NCBI GenBank assembly: GCA_029783825.1
Contig: JAREIK010011498.1
Coordinates: 1 to 64,000, forward strand
DNA length: 64,000 bases
From: Sapria himalayana
Taxonomy: Eukaryota; Streptophyta; Magnoliopsida; Malpighiales; Rafflesiaceae
Reading direction: 5' to 3'
The position numbers and the translations under genes are program-made. Numbering within the stretch: the stretch's first letter is position 1; the number at the start of each line of letters is the position of its first letter. Positions 13,901-27,434 of this stretch are shown in pieces. The notes under the pieces are model-generated. The model searched no databases. It was not told the origin of the DNA and saw only the letters and a list, made by a program, of their open reading frames with translations.

Positions 13901-16900
13901 AAAACTAAATTTCTAAACTCCTAAATGACAAAACCTTTAAATACTTAAACCATTAAATTGGTATACATTAATAATAAATCATAAATCTCAATTTAATTTT
14001 TATTAAATATAATTTAAAAATTTTATTTTATTTATTTATCAGTTTATTTTTATAGAAATATCAATTACAAAAAAAATTATTAGTGAGATAGATATAATTT
14101 AAATTAAACCAGCATACTCTAAATAATAAATATTAAATATTAAATAATAAATCTCATTTTTTTTTCATTATAATTTTAAATATTTATTTTAATTATTTAT
14201 TTGTTTATTTTTATATAAATATTAATTACAAAATAAATTATAGGTTATACAAATATAATTTATATAAATTATTTTTCAACAAAAAAATATAGATAAACTA
14301 ATTAAAAGAATAAAAAAAATAAAAACAAAAAATTATTATATAGTAATATATTTTGATTTGTTTCTGAATCATTTTTGGTTTTGTAATTATATTCTAATTG
14401 ATATCTAACTTATTAATAATAGATTATTAAATTATTTTTTTATCATTATTATAATATTTATCAATAAAAAATTTTATATTGAATTTATATGATATATATA
14501 TTTAATAATTATTATAATTAAATATTATATTCACTTTTGAAAAATATTTTAAAATTATTATATTTTCAAAGATTATAACCTTTTAACATGTGAAAATAAA
14601 AAAATATATATTTTTTTGATATTTCATTATTTAAATAAAACCTATAAACCACTAAATGACTAAACACTTAAATCAATAACTCCTAATTCTTTAAAACCCT
14701 AAATAATAAATAAAAATCCTTTTAAACTGGTAACCCTAAATAATAAATAATAAATATCAATATATTTTTTTCATTATAATTTAAATATTATTTTAATTAT
14801 TTATTTGTTTATTTTTATATAAATATTAATTACAAAATAAATTATGAGTTAGACAAATATAATATATATAAATTATTTTTCATTAAAATGAAAAATAATT
14901 TATTTTAAAAGAAAAAAAATTTCAAAACAACAAATTATTATACAGTAATATATTTTCCTTTCTTCTTAATCATTTTTATATAGTAATATATTTTTCATCT
15001 AAATTTTATTATTTAGTAATATATTTTAATTTGATTTTGAATCATTGTGTTATGTAAATATATTTTAATTATTAATTATATTAGTAATAATAGTTTATTA
15101 ATTTAATTTTTCATAATTATTAGAATATCTATCAATAAAATTGTTTATAATGAATTTATATGATATATAATTATTATGATTATTATAAATGAATATTTAT
15201 TCACTTTTGAAAAAAAATTAAAAAATATTATATTTTCAAAGGTTATAACCTTTGAAAATATAAAAAAATAATAAAAATAATTTTTTTTTATTTTTTAAAT
15301 AAAAACTATAAACAACTAAATGCATACACAGTTAAATCAGTAAACTCTTAAACACCGTAATACCTAAATACATAAACTATTAAACTGCTATATACTACTT
15401 AATAATTAATAAATCTAATTTTTATTTCTATTTATTATAATTTTAAATATTCATTTTAATTATTTATTAGTTTATTTTTATAGAAATATTATTACAAAAA
15501 GTAAGAGTGCGAAAAATATAATATAATTAATTTATTTTTAATAAAAAAATATACGCTTATAAAAGAAGTAAAAATTTAAAAATTAAAAATTATTATCTAG
15601 AAATATATTTTACTTTAATTTTGAATCAATTTGAGTTTTGTAAATATTTTTTATTTAATATCTATCTTTTTATTAATAGTTTATTTATTTAAATTTTGAT
15701 CATTATTATATTATCTATCAATAAAATTGTTTATATTGAATTTATATGATATATAATAATTAATATTATTATAACAAAATATTGTATTCACATTTCAAAA
15801 AATTGTAAATATTATTATATTTTCAAAGGTTATAACCTATGAAAATTATAACAAATTATATAAAATTTTTTTGTTATTTTATTTTTTTATATAAAACCTA
15901 TAAACCACTAAATGCCTAAAAATATAAATCACTAAACTCCTAACTACAAAACCTCTAAATACTTAAACAATTAAACTGGTATACATTAATAATAAATCTT
16001 AAATCTCATTTTAATTTTTATTCAGTATAATTTTAAATTTTTATTTTAATTATTTATCAGTTTATTTTTATAGAAATATTAATTACAAAATAAATTATTT
16101 GTGAGACAGATCTAATTTAAATTAAACTGGTATCCCTAAATAATAAATAATAAATCTTCTTTTTTGTTCATCATAATTTTAAATATTCATTTTAAATATT
16201 TATTTTTTTATATATATATAAATATTAATTACAAAATAAATTGAGTTAGACAAATATAATTTATATATATTATTTTTAATCAAAAAATTATAGATAAACT
16301 TTTTAAAAGAAAAGAAAATTATAAACAAGAAATTATTATATAGTAATATATTTTGCTTTGCTTCTGAATCATTTTAGGTTTTGTAATTATTTTTTTATTG
16401 ATATCTATCTTATTATACTAGATTATTAATTTATTTTTTGATGATTATTATAATATTTATCAATAAAATTGCTCATATTGAATTTACATGATATATAAGT
16501 ATACAGATTATTATAACTAAATATTATATTTAAATTTGAAAATAATTTAAAAATTATTATATTTTTAAAGGTTATCATCTTTGAAAATTAGAAAAAATCA
16601 CAAAAATAAACTTTTTGTTATTGTATTGTTTATATAAAACCTATAAACTACTAAAGGCCTAAACGCTTAAATCATTAAACTTCTAAACCCAAAAACCCTA
16701 AAACCCTTAAATACCTAAACATTTAAACCATCTTTAAAGGTTTATGTATTTATAAATAATATATTAATATCTATCAATAAATAATAGTTCATTAATTTAT
16801 TTTTTTATCATTCTTAAATTTATATTTATATTTAGTTTATTAATATCTATCAATAAAATTGTTTATTTTTAATTTACATGATATATATTTATTAAGTTTA

Positions 16901-18422
16901 TTATAAATAAATATTGTATTCACATTTGATAAAAATTTAAAATTATTATATTTATAAAGGTTATAACCTTCAAAATTGATAAAAAATTTGAAAAATAATT
17001 TTTTTTTATTTCATTATTTAAATAAAACATATAAACTACTAAATGCTTAAACACTTAAATCACTAAACTCCTAAACTTCTAAATACTTAAACCATTAAAC
17101 TAGTATACCCGAAATAATTACTCATATATCTCATTTTTATTTATATTCGTTATAATTTCAATATTCATTTTAATTATTTATTAGTTTATTTTTATAGAAA
17201 TATTAATTGCAAAATAAAATTATGAATGAGACAAATATAATTTAATTTATTTATTTTCATCAAAAAAATTTATAAGCTTATAAAAAGAATCAAAAATTTA
17301 AAAATAAAAAATTATTATTTAGTAATATATTTTACTTTGATTTTGAATGGTTTTAGGTTTAGCAAAAATATTTTAATTAATATTATCTTATTAATAATAG
17401 TTTATTAATCTATTTTATGATCAGTATTATAATATCGATCAATAAAATTATTTATATTGAATTTACATGATATTTATTTTTAATGATTATTATAATTAAA
17501 TATTGTATTAATATTTGAAAAAAAAATTAAAAATTGTAATATTTTCAATGATTATAACCTTGAAAATGAGAAAAAATAATAAAAATAATTTTTTTGTTAT
17601 TTAATTATTTAAATAAAACCTATAAACCACATAATACCTAAATACTTAAGTTACTAAACTATTAAACCTTGATACTACTGCACCACACACACATAGCGAC
17701 GGACCACACTACACACGTGCACATATTCTTGTCCATTTTTGTGTAGCATTTAGAGGGGCCAGCAAGTCTTGGAAACTGCCAAAATATGGCCCACTAGCTT
17801 GTAGAGGGACCCACTAGCAAGCTGGGATGATTACATTCAGACAACTGACGAAACCGAGCAAAGTGGTCGGGAGTAAACCTAGGAATTGCTAGGAGTGGGT
17901 CCCATAGCCCTATCAAGCAGCATAGAGGTCCACCCAACCATTGTCCAATAGGAGTAGCAGGTAATCCATGATTAATTTGACAGCCTGCAAAATCCAAAGC
18001 ATCACCAAGCATGACCGGTAAGCAATGGAGTCCAGACTAGCCACATGGGAGCGAAAGATTCAAACTTGTATTTTATGTTTGTAGTCTTATTTGTATTTTG
18101 GACTTTGTATGCACCATGTACGTGTAGAGATGGATCATGACATACTCACACACACAATCTTGTATGTTCTCTATATAACATTCAATGAGGGCAACTGGAC
18201 CCAGGAGTATCTCTATGTGGGGCCCACTAATGCATTTTGTAAATACACATTAGGCGATGCTACACTCTCGAGAGCAGAAGACCCATCTTTATATCATTTT
18301 ATAATTTTACTTGTACTCTAGCTTGGTTGTACGCGTAGATAATTAGACTATGAGATTGACCTCATCACACATGCACACCGATGCATGCATATTTTTTGAT
18401 ATTTTGTCGGTTAAACATACAG

Positions 18423-18772
18423 ACACTTCTTGGAGCGCGAGGAGGAAGCATTCTAACCCAAGAGATACTCTTTTGAGAATCATTGGAGCAAAAGAATGTG
18501 GAATTCAGAGGTGAGAATGAATTGGCAAAGTGTCGTAGATATGGACTTGTGGATTTATCGCTATTCAATTTTACATGTATACCATTGCATAGCGATGACA
18601 TAGGCAAACGCTTGATGCTGCATGTCATACACATGCACAATCTTATATTTGCATAATTTTAATATGGTGCATCATTCAGGTTCCTCCAAAAGGCTTGGAC
18701 AAATCCGAATGGAAAGGACGCAGTGTGCATAATGTTTTAATGCCTACTCTGAAGTCCGGGAATGGCAGGTGA
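18423..18772 (+). pseudogene. Possible 3' end of a captured gene, two exon-like pieces
   Basis: The gene is not recognised. Piece 1 (18423-18510) is preceded by an acceptor-like ATACAG and followed by GTGAG. One frame is open throughout and includes RKHSNPRDTLLRIIGAKECG. Piece 2 (18680-18772) is preceded by CATCATTCAG. One frame is open to a stop at 18770-18772 and includes KGLDKSEWKGRSVHNVL. The piece-1 phase would instead join to a second frame (FLQKAWTNPNGKDAV) that stops earlier. About 150 bp further on come AATAAA and an A-run, as in a 3' untranslated region. The inverted copy (58712-58360, minus) keeps the splice-like borders but carries stops and a 2-bp length change in piece 1. A relic of a plant gene is plausible. 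Chance open frames cannot be excluded. Confidence 0.25.
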
Positions 18773-18950
18773 TTTTTGTTGTATTCGTACTCTTGGAATT
18801 ATTAGGCTTTATGTTTTTTTATCTATTTTATGCATAGAATAATTAAGGTGCATAGGATTTGGTGGGCTGGCCTAAATTAGTCCACTTTTTAGTCTCTTGC
18901 AAGTTGTGTGCCTAAATTATAAATAAAGTGTATATTTTCCAAAAAAAAAA

Positions 18951-19027
18951 CCATAAACCCTAACTTTAAATTCTAAACCTTAAACCATAAACTATAACCC
19001 TAAACCATAAACCCTAAATCCTAAATC
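18951..19027 (+). repeat. 7-bp telomere-like tract inside U
   Basis: About eleven degenerate 7-mers related to CCCTAAA (CCATAAA, CCCTAAC, TCTAAAC, CTTAAAC, CTAAACC, CTAAATC) follow directly on the A10 run. The period is 7 bp, as in the plant telomere, unlike the 8-bp tract of the satellite. The homologous tract in U' is about 58095-58165 on the minus strand, with TTAGGGTT and TTAGGATT units. Confidence 0.8.
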
Positions 19028-20754
19028 TCATGTTTTGCACTTTTATAATCAAATGATAAGTGTAAAATTTAAATTTAAATTCACAACTTTTAGGAATGTC
19101 ACAAATTTATCTTTTGTATATGTAACACAAAGTCATGGCTCAAGGGGTGAGTTATGGATTCAGTCTCTTTCTTGCTTTAGATTATTGTAGCATTAGCAAT
19201 GGTCATGATTGTATATTTTGTCTCTAGGACACAAACTCATATCGATGAGAATATGTCATAACTTGTGTCTCTCTGATGAACTTATTGTTATGGCACTAAG
19301 AATGATAATGAATACATATAATAACTTGTTATTATATTGTCTAAGGTTATAACCTTTGAAAATTTCAAAAAATAATAAAAATAATTTTTTTGTTTTTTTA
19401 TTTTTTAAATAAAAGCTATAAACAACTAAATGCATACACAGTTAAATAAGTAAACTCCTAGACCCCGTAATGCCTAAATACATTAACCATAAAACCGATA
19501 TAAAATACATAATAAATAATAAATCTAATTTTTTTTTCTATTTATTATAATTTTAAATATTCATTTTAATTATATATTAGTTTATTTTTATAGAAATATT
19601 TATTACAAAATAAATTATGAGTGTGACAAATATAATTTAAATAATTTATTTTTAATGAAATAATATATATACACATATAAAATAAGAAAAAATCTAAAAA
19701 TTTAAAATTATTATCCAGTTATATATTTTACTTTAATTTTGAATAAATTTGGGTTTTGTAAATATTTTTTAATTAATTTCTATCTTTTCATTAATAGTTT
19801 ATTACTTTTATTTTTGATCATTATTATAATATATATCAATAAAATTCTTTATATTGAATTTATATGATATATAATTATTAATATTATTATAAATAAATAT
19901 TATATTTACAGTTAAAAAATTTTAAATATTATTATATCTTCAAAGGTTATAACCTATGAAGATCAGAAAAAATTATACATTTTTTTTTATTATGTTATTG
20001 TTTAAATAAAACCGATAAACCTCTAAATGCCTAAAAACATAAATTGCTAAATTTTCAAATAACAAAACATTTAAATACTTAACCCATTAAACTGGTATAT
20101 ATTAATAATAAATCATAAATCTCATTTTAATTTTTATTCAGTATAATTAATATTTTTATTTTTATTATTTATCAGTTTATTTTTATAGAAATATTAATTA
20201 CAAAATAAATTATTAGTGAGACAAATATAATTAAAATTAAACTGGTATACCCTAAATAATAATAAATATAATCATTATTTTTCATTATAATTTTAAATAT
20301 TCATTTTAATTATTTATTTGTTTATTTTTATATAAATATTAATTACAAAATAAATTATGAGTTAGACAAATATAATTTATTTAAATTATTTTTATTCAAA
20401 AAATATAGATAAACTTTTTAAAATAAAAAAAAATCAAAATAAAAAATTATATTATTATAATATATTTGGCTTTGCATTTGAATTATTTTAGGTTTTGTAA
20501 TTATATTTTAATTGATATCTATCTTATTAATAATATATTATTTATTGATTTTTTGATCATTATTAGAATATTTATCAATAAAATTAGTTATATTGAATTT
20601 ATATGATATATAAATATAATAATTATTATGACTAAATATTGAAATCACTTTTGAAAAAAATTTTAAAATTATTATAATTTTAAAGGTTATAAAATTAAAA
20701 AAATGAGAAAAAATAATAAAAATAATTTTTTTGTTATTTCATTTTTTAAATAAA

Positions 20755-22900
20755 ACCTATAGATCATTAAATGCTTACTTACTTAAATTAGTAAGGTCAT
20801 AGACCCCGAAACGCCTCAATACATAAACCTTTTAATAGCTATATACTACTAAATAAATAATAAATCTCATTTTTATTTGTATTTATTATAATTATAAATA
20901 TTCATTTTAATTATTTATAATATAATTTTTAGGAAAAATTAATTACAAAATAATTTTCGAGTGAGACAAATATTATTTAAATAATTTATTTTAATAAAAA
21001 ATAAATATAAGCTTTAAAAAGAAGGAATTATTTGAAAATTAAATATTATTATTTAGTATATATTTTGATTTGATTTTGAATCATTTTGTGTTATGTAAAT
21101 ATATTTTAATTGATATTTATATTATTAATAATAGTTTATTAATTTAATTTTTGATAATTATTATACTATCTATCATTAAAATTGTTTAAATTGAATTTAT
21201 ATGATATATAATTAGTAAGATTAATATAATTATACATGGTATTCACATTTCAAAAAATTTAAAAATTATTTTATTTTTAAAGGTTATAACCTTTGAAAAT
21301 CAAATAAAATCAAAAAAAAATTATTTTTATTTTTATTATATAAATTAAAATTATAAATGACTAAATGCCTAAAAACATAAATTTCTAAACTCCTAAACGA
21401 CAAAATCCCTAAATTAATAATCCATTAAACTGGTATACCATATATAATAAATCATAAATCTCATTTTAATTTGTATTCATTATAATTTTAAATATTCATT
21501 TTAATTATTTATTAGTTTATTTTTAATAGAAATATTAATTGCAAAATAAATAAAGAGTGAGACAAATATAATGTTAATAATTTATTTTTAATCAAAAAAT
21601 TAATATAAGCTTATAAAAAGAAGTAAAAATTTAAAAACAAAAAATTATCATTTAGTAATATATTTTACTTAGATTTTGAATCATTATAGGTTTTGCATTT
21701 ATATTTTAATGCTATCAATTTTATTAATAATAGTTTATTAATTTATTTTTATCATTATTATAATATCTATCATAAAAATTACTTATATTGAATTTAAATG
21801 TCTTATAAATATTATAATTATTATAACTAAATATTATATTTACATTTGAAAAGAATTTAAAACTTATTATATTTTAAAAGGTTATATCCTTTAAAAATGA
21901 TAAAAAATCACAAAAATAATTTTTTATTATTTTATTATTTAAATAAAACTTATAAACCACTAAATGCCTAATCATTTAAATATTTAGACTCCTTAACCCC
22001 AAAACTTCCTAAATACTTAAACCATAAAACCTATATAACCTAAATAATAAATAATAAATTTCATTTTTATTTGTAATCTTTATAATTTTAAATATTCATT
22101 TTAATTATTTTTTAGTTTATTTTTATTGAAATATTAATTACAAAATAAATAATGAGTGAGACATATAATTTAAATATATTATTTTTTTTGAAAAAAAAGC
22201 TTATAAAAATAAACAAAATTTCAAAAATTTAAAATTTTATTTAGTAATATATTTTACTTTGATTTTAAATTATTTTGATAACTAAGTATTGTATTCATAT
22301 TTTAGAACTATTAAAAAATTATTATATTTATAAAGGTCATAACCTTTGAAAATCACTGAAAATTCATAAAAATAAATTTTTTGTTATTTCATTGATTAAA
22401 TGAAACCTATAAACACGAAAATGTGTAAACATATAAATCAATAAACTCTTTAACCCCAAAACCTCAAAAAACTTAAACAATTAAATAGTTATACCCTAAA
22501 TAATAAATAATACATAATAAATCTCATTTTTATTAGTATTCATTATAATTTTAAATATACATTTTAATTATTTATTAGTTTAATTTTATAGAAATATAAA
22601 TTAAAAAATAAATTATTACTGAGTCAAATATAATTTAAATAATTTATTTTACATCAAAAAATATATAAGCTTATAAATAGATACAAAAATTTAAAAATTT
22701 ATATTTAATATTTAGTAAAATATTTCACTTTGATTTTGAATCATTTTAGGTTTTGTAAATATATTTTAAACTATATTTATCTTATTAACAATTGTTTATT
22801 AATCTTTTGTATGATCATTATTATAATATATATCAATATAATTGATTATATTAAATTTACATGATATATAATTATTAAGATTATCATAACTAAATATAGT
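20755..22900 (+). repeat. Four-monomer block i-f-g-k, copy 1
   Basis: Four subtypes in sequence. Type i has TTACTTACTTAAAT in the octamer tract (20775). Type f has GGTATACCATATATAATAAA (21435). Type g is near 21955. Type k has ATGTGTAAACATATAAATCA (22420). The same order is found at 27435-29750 and inverted at 53100-55060. The direct copies are offset by about 6.7 kb. Confidence 0.65.
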
Positions 22901-25900
22901 ATTCACATTTAAAAAAAATTTAAAAATTGTTATCGTTTCAAAGGTTATATCCTTCAAAATTGAGAACAAATAACAAAAAATTTTTTTTTGATATTTTATT
23001 TTTTAAATAAAACTTATAAACTACTAAATGCCTAAACACTTAAATCACTAAATTCTTAAATCCCAAAACTCCTAAATATATAATCTTTTAAACCTGTATA
23101 TTTTATCTTATTAATAATAGTTTTATTTAATATCTATCTTATTAATATATTTTACTTTGATTTTGAATCATTTTTGGTTTTGCATATAATTTTTATTTAA
23201 TATCTATCTTATTAATAATAATTTATTAATTTATTTTATTATCGTCATCATAATATCTATAAAAAAATTATTTATGTTGAATTTACATAATATATAATTA
23301 TTTAGATTATTTAACAAAATAATATTTTCACATTTTAAAAAGATTTAAAAATTATTAAGTTTTCAAAGGTTATAACCTTTTAAAATAAGAAAAAATAAAA
23401 AAATAAATTTTTTGTTATTAGATTTTTTTTAAAAAATCTATAAACCACAAAATACATAAATACTTATTGACTAAACTCCTAAACCACGAAGTCCATAAAT
23501 ACATAAGCCTTTAAATTAGTATACTCTAAATAATAAATAATAAATTTCATTTTTATTAGTATTCATTATAATTTTAAATATTCCTTTTAATTATTTATCA
23601 GTTTATATTTATTGAAATATTAATTACAAAATTAATTATTAGTGCGCCGGATATAAATCAAATAATTTATTTTTTATCAAAAAAATATAATATTATAAAA
23701 AGAGGCAAAATTTTTAAAACAAAATATTATTATTTAGTAATTTATTTTAATTTAATTTTGAATAATTTTAAATTTTGCAATTATATTTTAATTTATATCA
23801 TTCTAATTAATAATAGTTTATTAATTTATTTATTGATTATTATTATTATATCTATTAATAAAATTATTTATATTGATTTTACATTATATATATTTATCAA
23901 GATTATTATAACTAAATATTATATTCACATTTTAAAAAATATTAAAAATTATTTTATTTTCAAAGGTTATAACCTTCAAAAATTAGATAAAATCACCAAA
24001 GACATAAACACTTAAATGACTAAACCCCAAAACACCTAAATACTTAAACCATTAAACCCGTATATCCTGAATAATAAATAATAAATCTCTATTTTATTTG
24101 TATTCATTATAATTTTAAATATTTATTTTAATTATTTATTTTAATTATTTTTTTTTATTATTTATTTGTTTATTTTTATAGAATTATAAATTACAAAATA
24201 AATTATGAGGAAGACAAATATAATTTAATAATTTATTTTTAATAACTAAATTATAAACTTAGAAAAAAAGCAAAATATTAAAATATATTATTATTTAGTA
24301 ATATATACTTTGATTTTGAATAAATTTAGATTTTGCAATTCTATTTTAAATAATATTTATCTTATTAATAATAGTTTATTAATTAAATATTGATCATTAT
24401 TATAATATTTAGCAATGTGATTATTTATATTGAATTTAAATGACTTATATTTATTAAGATTATTATAACTAAATATTATATTTACATTTGAAAAAAATTA
24501 GAAATTTTTATATATTTAAAGGTTATAACCTTCAAAAATTAGAAAAAAAATTAAAATAAATTTATTGTAATATCATCCTTTAAATAAAACTTATAGACCA
24601 CTAAATACCTAAACACTTAAATCTATAAACTCCTAAACACAAAAGCCCCAAACACTTAAAACTTTAAACTCGTAAACCTTAAATATAATCTAAATAATTT
24701 ATTTTTTATCAAAAAAAAAATATAAGCTTATAAAAAGAGCAAAAACTAAAAAACAAAAATTATTATTTGGTAATAAATTGTACTTTGATTTTGAATAATT
24801 TTAGGTTTTGCAATTATATTTTAATTTATAACTATCATATTAATAATGACATATTAATTTATTTTTTGATAATTGATATTATATTTATCTAAAAAATTGT
24901 TTATATTTTGTTTATATTATATATAATTATAATGATTCTTTCTACTAAATATTGTTTTGACATTTTTAAAAAAATTTAAAATTATTTTATTTTCAAATGT
25001 TATAACCTTTGAAAATGTGAGAAAATATCAAAAATAATTTTTTGTTATTTCATTGTTTAAATAAATCCTATGAACTACTAAATGCCTAAACACTTAAGTC
25101 AATAACTCTGAAATCTCGAAAACCCTAAATATATAATCCTTTTAAACTGGTATACCCTAAATAATAAATAATAAATCTCAATATTATTCTTTTCATTATT
25201 ATTTAAAATATTCATTTTAATTATTTATTCGTTTATTTTTATTAAATATTATTTACAATATAAATTATGTGTTAGACAAATATAATTTATATAAATTATT
25301 CTTCATCAAATAATATAGATAAACTTATAAAAAGAAGAAAAAATTTCAAAATAAAAATTTATTATATAGTAATATATTTTGCTCTCCTTCTAAATAATTT
25401 TAGGTTTTGTAATTATATTTTAATTGATATCTATCTTATTAATAATAGATTATTAATTTATTTTGTGATCATTATTAGAATATTTATCAATAAAATTGTT
25501 TATTTTGAATTTATATGATATATAAATTCAATATAACTACTAAATGCAATCACAATTAAATCAGTAAACTCCTAATCCTCATAATGCCTAAATACATAAA
25601 CCATTAAACTGCTATATACTATATATAATTAAAAATCTAATTTTTATTTTTATATATTATAATTCTAAATATTTATTTAATTATTTATTAGTTTATTTCT
25701 ATAGAAATATTTATTACAAAATAAATTATGAGTGCAGAGAAATATAATTTAAATAATTTGTTTTTAATCAATAAAAGTATTTACGCTTATAAAATAAGTA
25801 AAAATTTATAAATTAAAATCTATTATTAAGTAATATATTTTACTAAATATTTTTAATTAATATCTATCTTATTATTAATAGTTTATTAATTTAATTTTTG

Positions 25901-27434
25901 ATCATTATTATAATATATAGCAATAAAATTATTTAGATTGAATTTATATGATATATAATTAATAATATTATTATAACTAAATATTATATTCACATTTCAA
26001 AAAATGTTAAATATTATTATATTTTCAAAGGTTATGACCTAATGAAAATGAAAATAAATTACAATTTTATTTTTGTTATTTTATTGTTTAAATAAAACCT
26101 ATACTCCACTAAATACCTTAAAACATAAATCACTAAACTCCTAAATGACAAAACCTCTAAATACATAAACAATTAAACTGGTATACATTAATAATAAATC
26201 ATAAATTTAATTTTAATTTTTTTCAGTTTAATTTTAAATTTTTATTTTAATTATTTATCAGTTTATTTTTATAGAAATATTAATTACAAAAAAAATTATT
26301 AGTTAGATAGATCTAATTTAAATTAAATCGGTATACCCTAAATAATAAATAATAAAACTCATTTTTTTTCATTATAATTATAAATATTCATTTTAATTAT
26401 TTATTTGTATATTTTTATATAAATATTAATTACAAAATAAATTATGAGTTACACAAATATAATTTATATAAATTATTTTTCATTAAAAAAAATATAGATA
26501 CATTTTTATAAAAAATTTTCAAAACAAAAAATTATTATATAGTAAAATATTTTGCTTTTCTTCTGAATCATTTAAGTTTTTTAATTATTTTTTAATTGAT
26601 ATCTATCTTATTAATTATAGAATATTAATTTATAATTTAATCATTATTAGAATAATTTTCAATAAAAATGTTTATATTGAATTTATATGATATATAAGTA
26701 TAAATATTATAATAACCAAATATATTATTCACTTTTGAAAAAAATTTTAAAATTATTATATTTTCAAAGATTATAACATTTGAAAATGTCAAAGAATAAA
26801 AATAAATAATTTTTTTTTCATTGTTTAAATAAAAATTATACACCACTAAATGTCTTCGCACTTAAATCACTAAACTACAAAATCTCGATACCCCTATATA
26901 GATAATCCTTTAAACAGGTATACCCTAAATAATAATTAATAAATCTAATTTTTATTTGTTTTCATTATAAATAAAAAATTTATTTTGATTGTTTAGTTTT
27001 TTATTTATATATATATATATTAATTATAAAATAAATTATGAGTTAAAAATATAATTTTTTAAAAATATTTTTATCAAAAAATAAATAAGCTTATAAAAAT
27101 CATAACAAATTAAAAACAAATAATTATTATTTAGTGATATAGTTTGCTTTGCTTTTGAATCATTTTAGGATTTGATATTATATTTTAAGTAATATCAATC
27201 TTTTTAATAATAGATTTTTAAATTATTTTTTGATAAGTATTAGAATATATATCAATAAAATTGTTTATATTGAATTCATATGATATATAATTATTATGAT
27301 TATTATAAATATATATTGTATTCACTTTTGAAAATAAATTTAAAAATTATTATATTTTCAAAGGTTATAACATTAAAAAATGAGAAAATATAATAAAAAT
27401 AAATTTTTTGTTATTTCATTTTTAAAATAAAACC

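Larger units (their letters stand above)
1..17668 (+). repeat. Satellite array, forward block 1
   Basis: A continuous tandem array of one A/T-rich satellite with a monomer of about 595 bp. The palindromic core around GGTTATAACC recurs near 1251, 1781, 2388, 2993, 3592, 4190, 4787, 5388, 5738, 6360, 6893, 7493, 8083, 8685, 9275, 9867, 10465, 10993, 11588, 12147, 12738, 13316, 13803, 14565, 15233, 15825, 16557, 16958 and 17545. Copies differ by many substitutions and indels. Short monomers or junctions occur near 5480, 13610, 14105, 14980, 16125 and 16730. There is no gene. The only open frames are short, low-complexity and recur in register with the repeat. The array stops inside an octamer tract where segment U begins. 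A pericentromeric, centromeric or knob location is inference only. Confidence 0.95.
17669..19328 (+). other. Non-satellite segment U (short copy)
   Basis: A sharp change to balanced, complex sequence begins at TTGATACTACTGCACC, directly after four or five satellite octamers. It ends where satellite resumes just before the palindrome near 19345 (edge uncertain by about 10 bp). It contains a CA-rich start, GTGGGTCCC and GGGGCCCACTA stretches, two exon-like pieces (18423-18510, 18680-18772), AATAAA at 18922-18927 with an A10 run at 18941-18950, and a 7-bp telomere-like tract (18951-19027). A longer reverse copy lies at 56980-59467. No terminal repeats or transposase were found, so its class is unknown. 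It may be a captured genic fragment that was duplicated along with flanking satellite. Confidence 0.85.

Noticed and set aside
17794..18321. Frames at 17794-18012 (minus) and 18091-18321 (plus) in U
   Set aside because: Neither reads as a known protein. The matching parts of U' (about 59340-58830) show no corresponding open frame.
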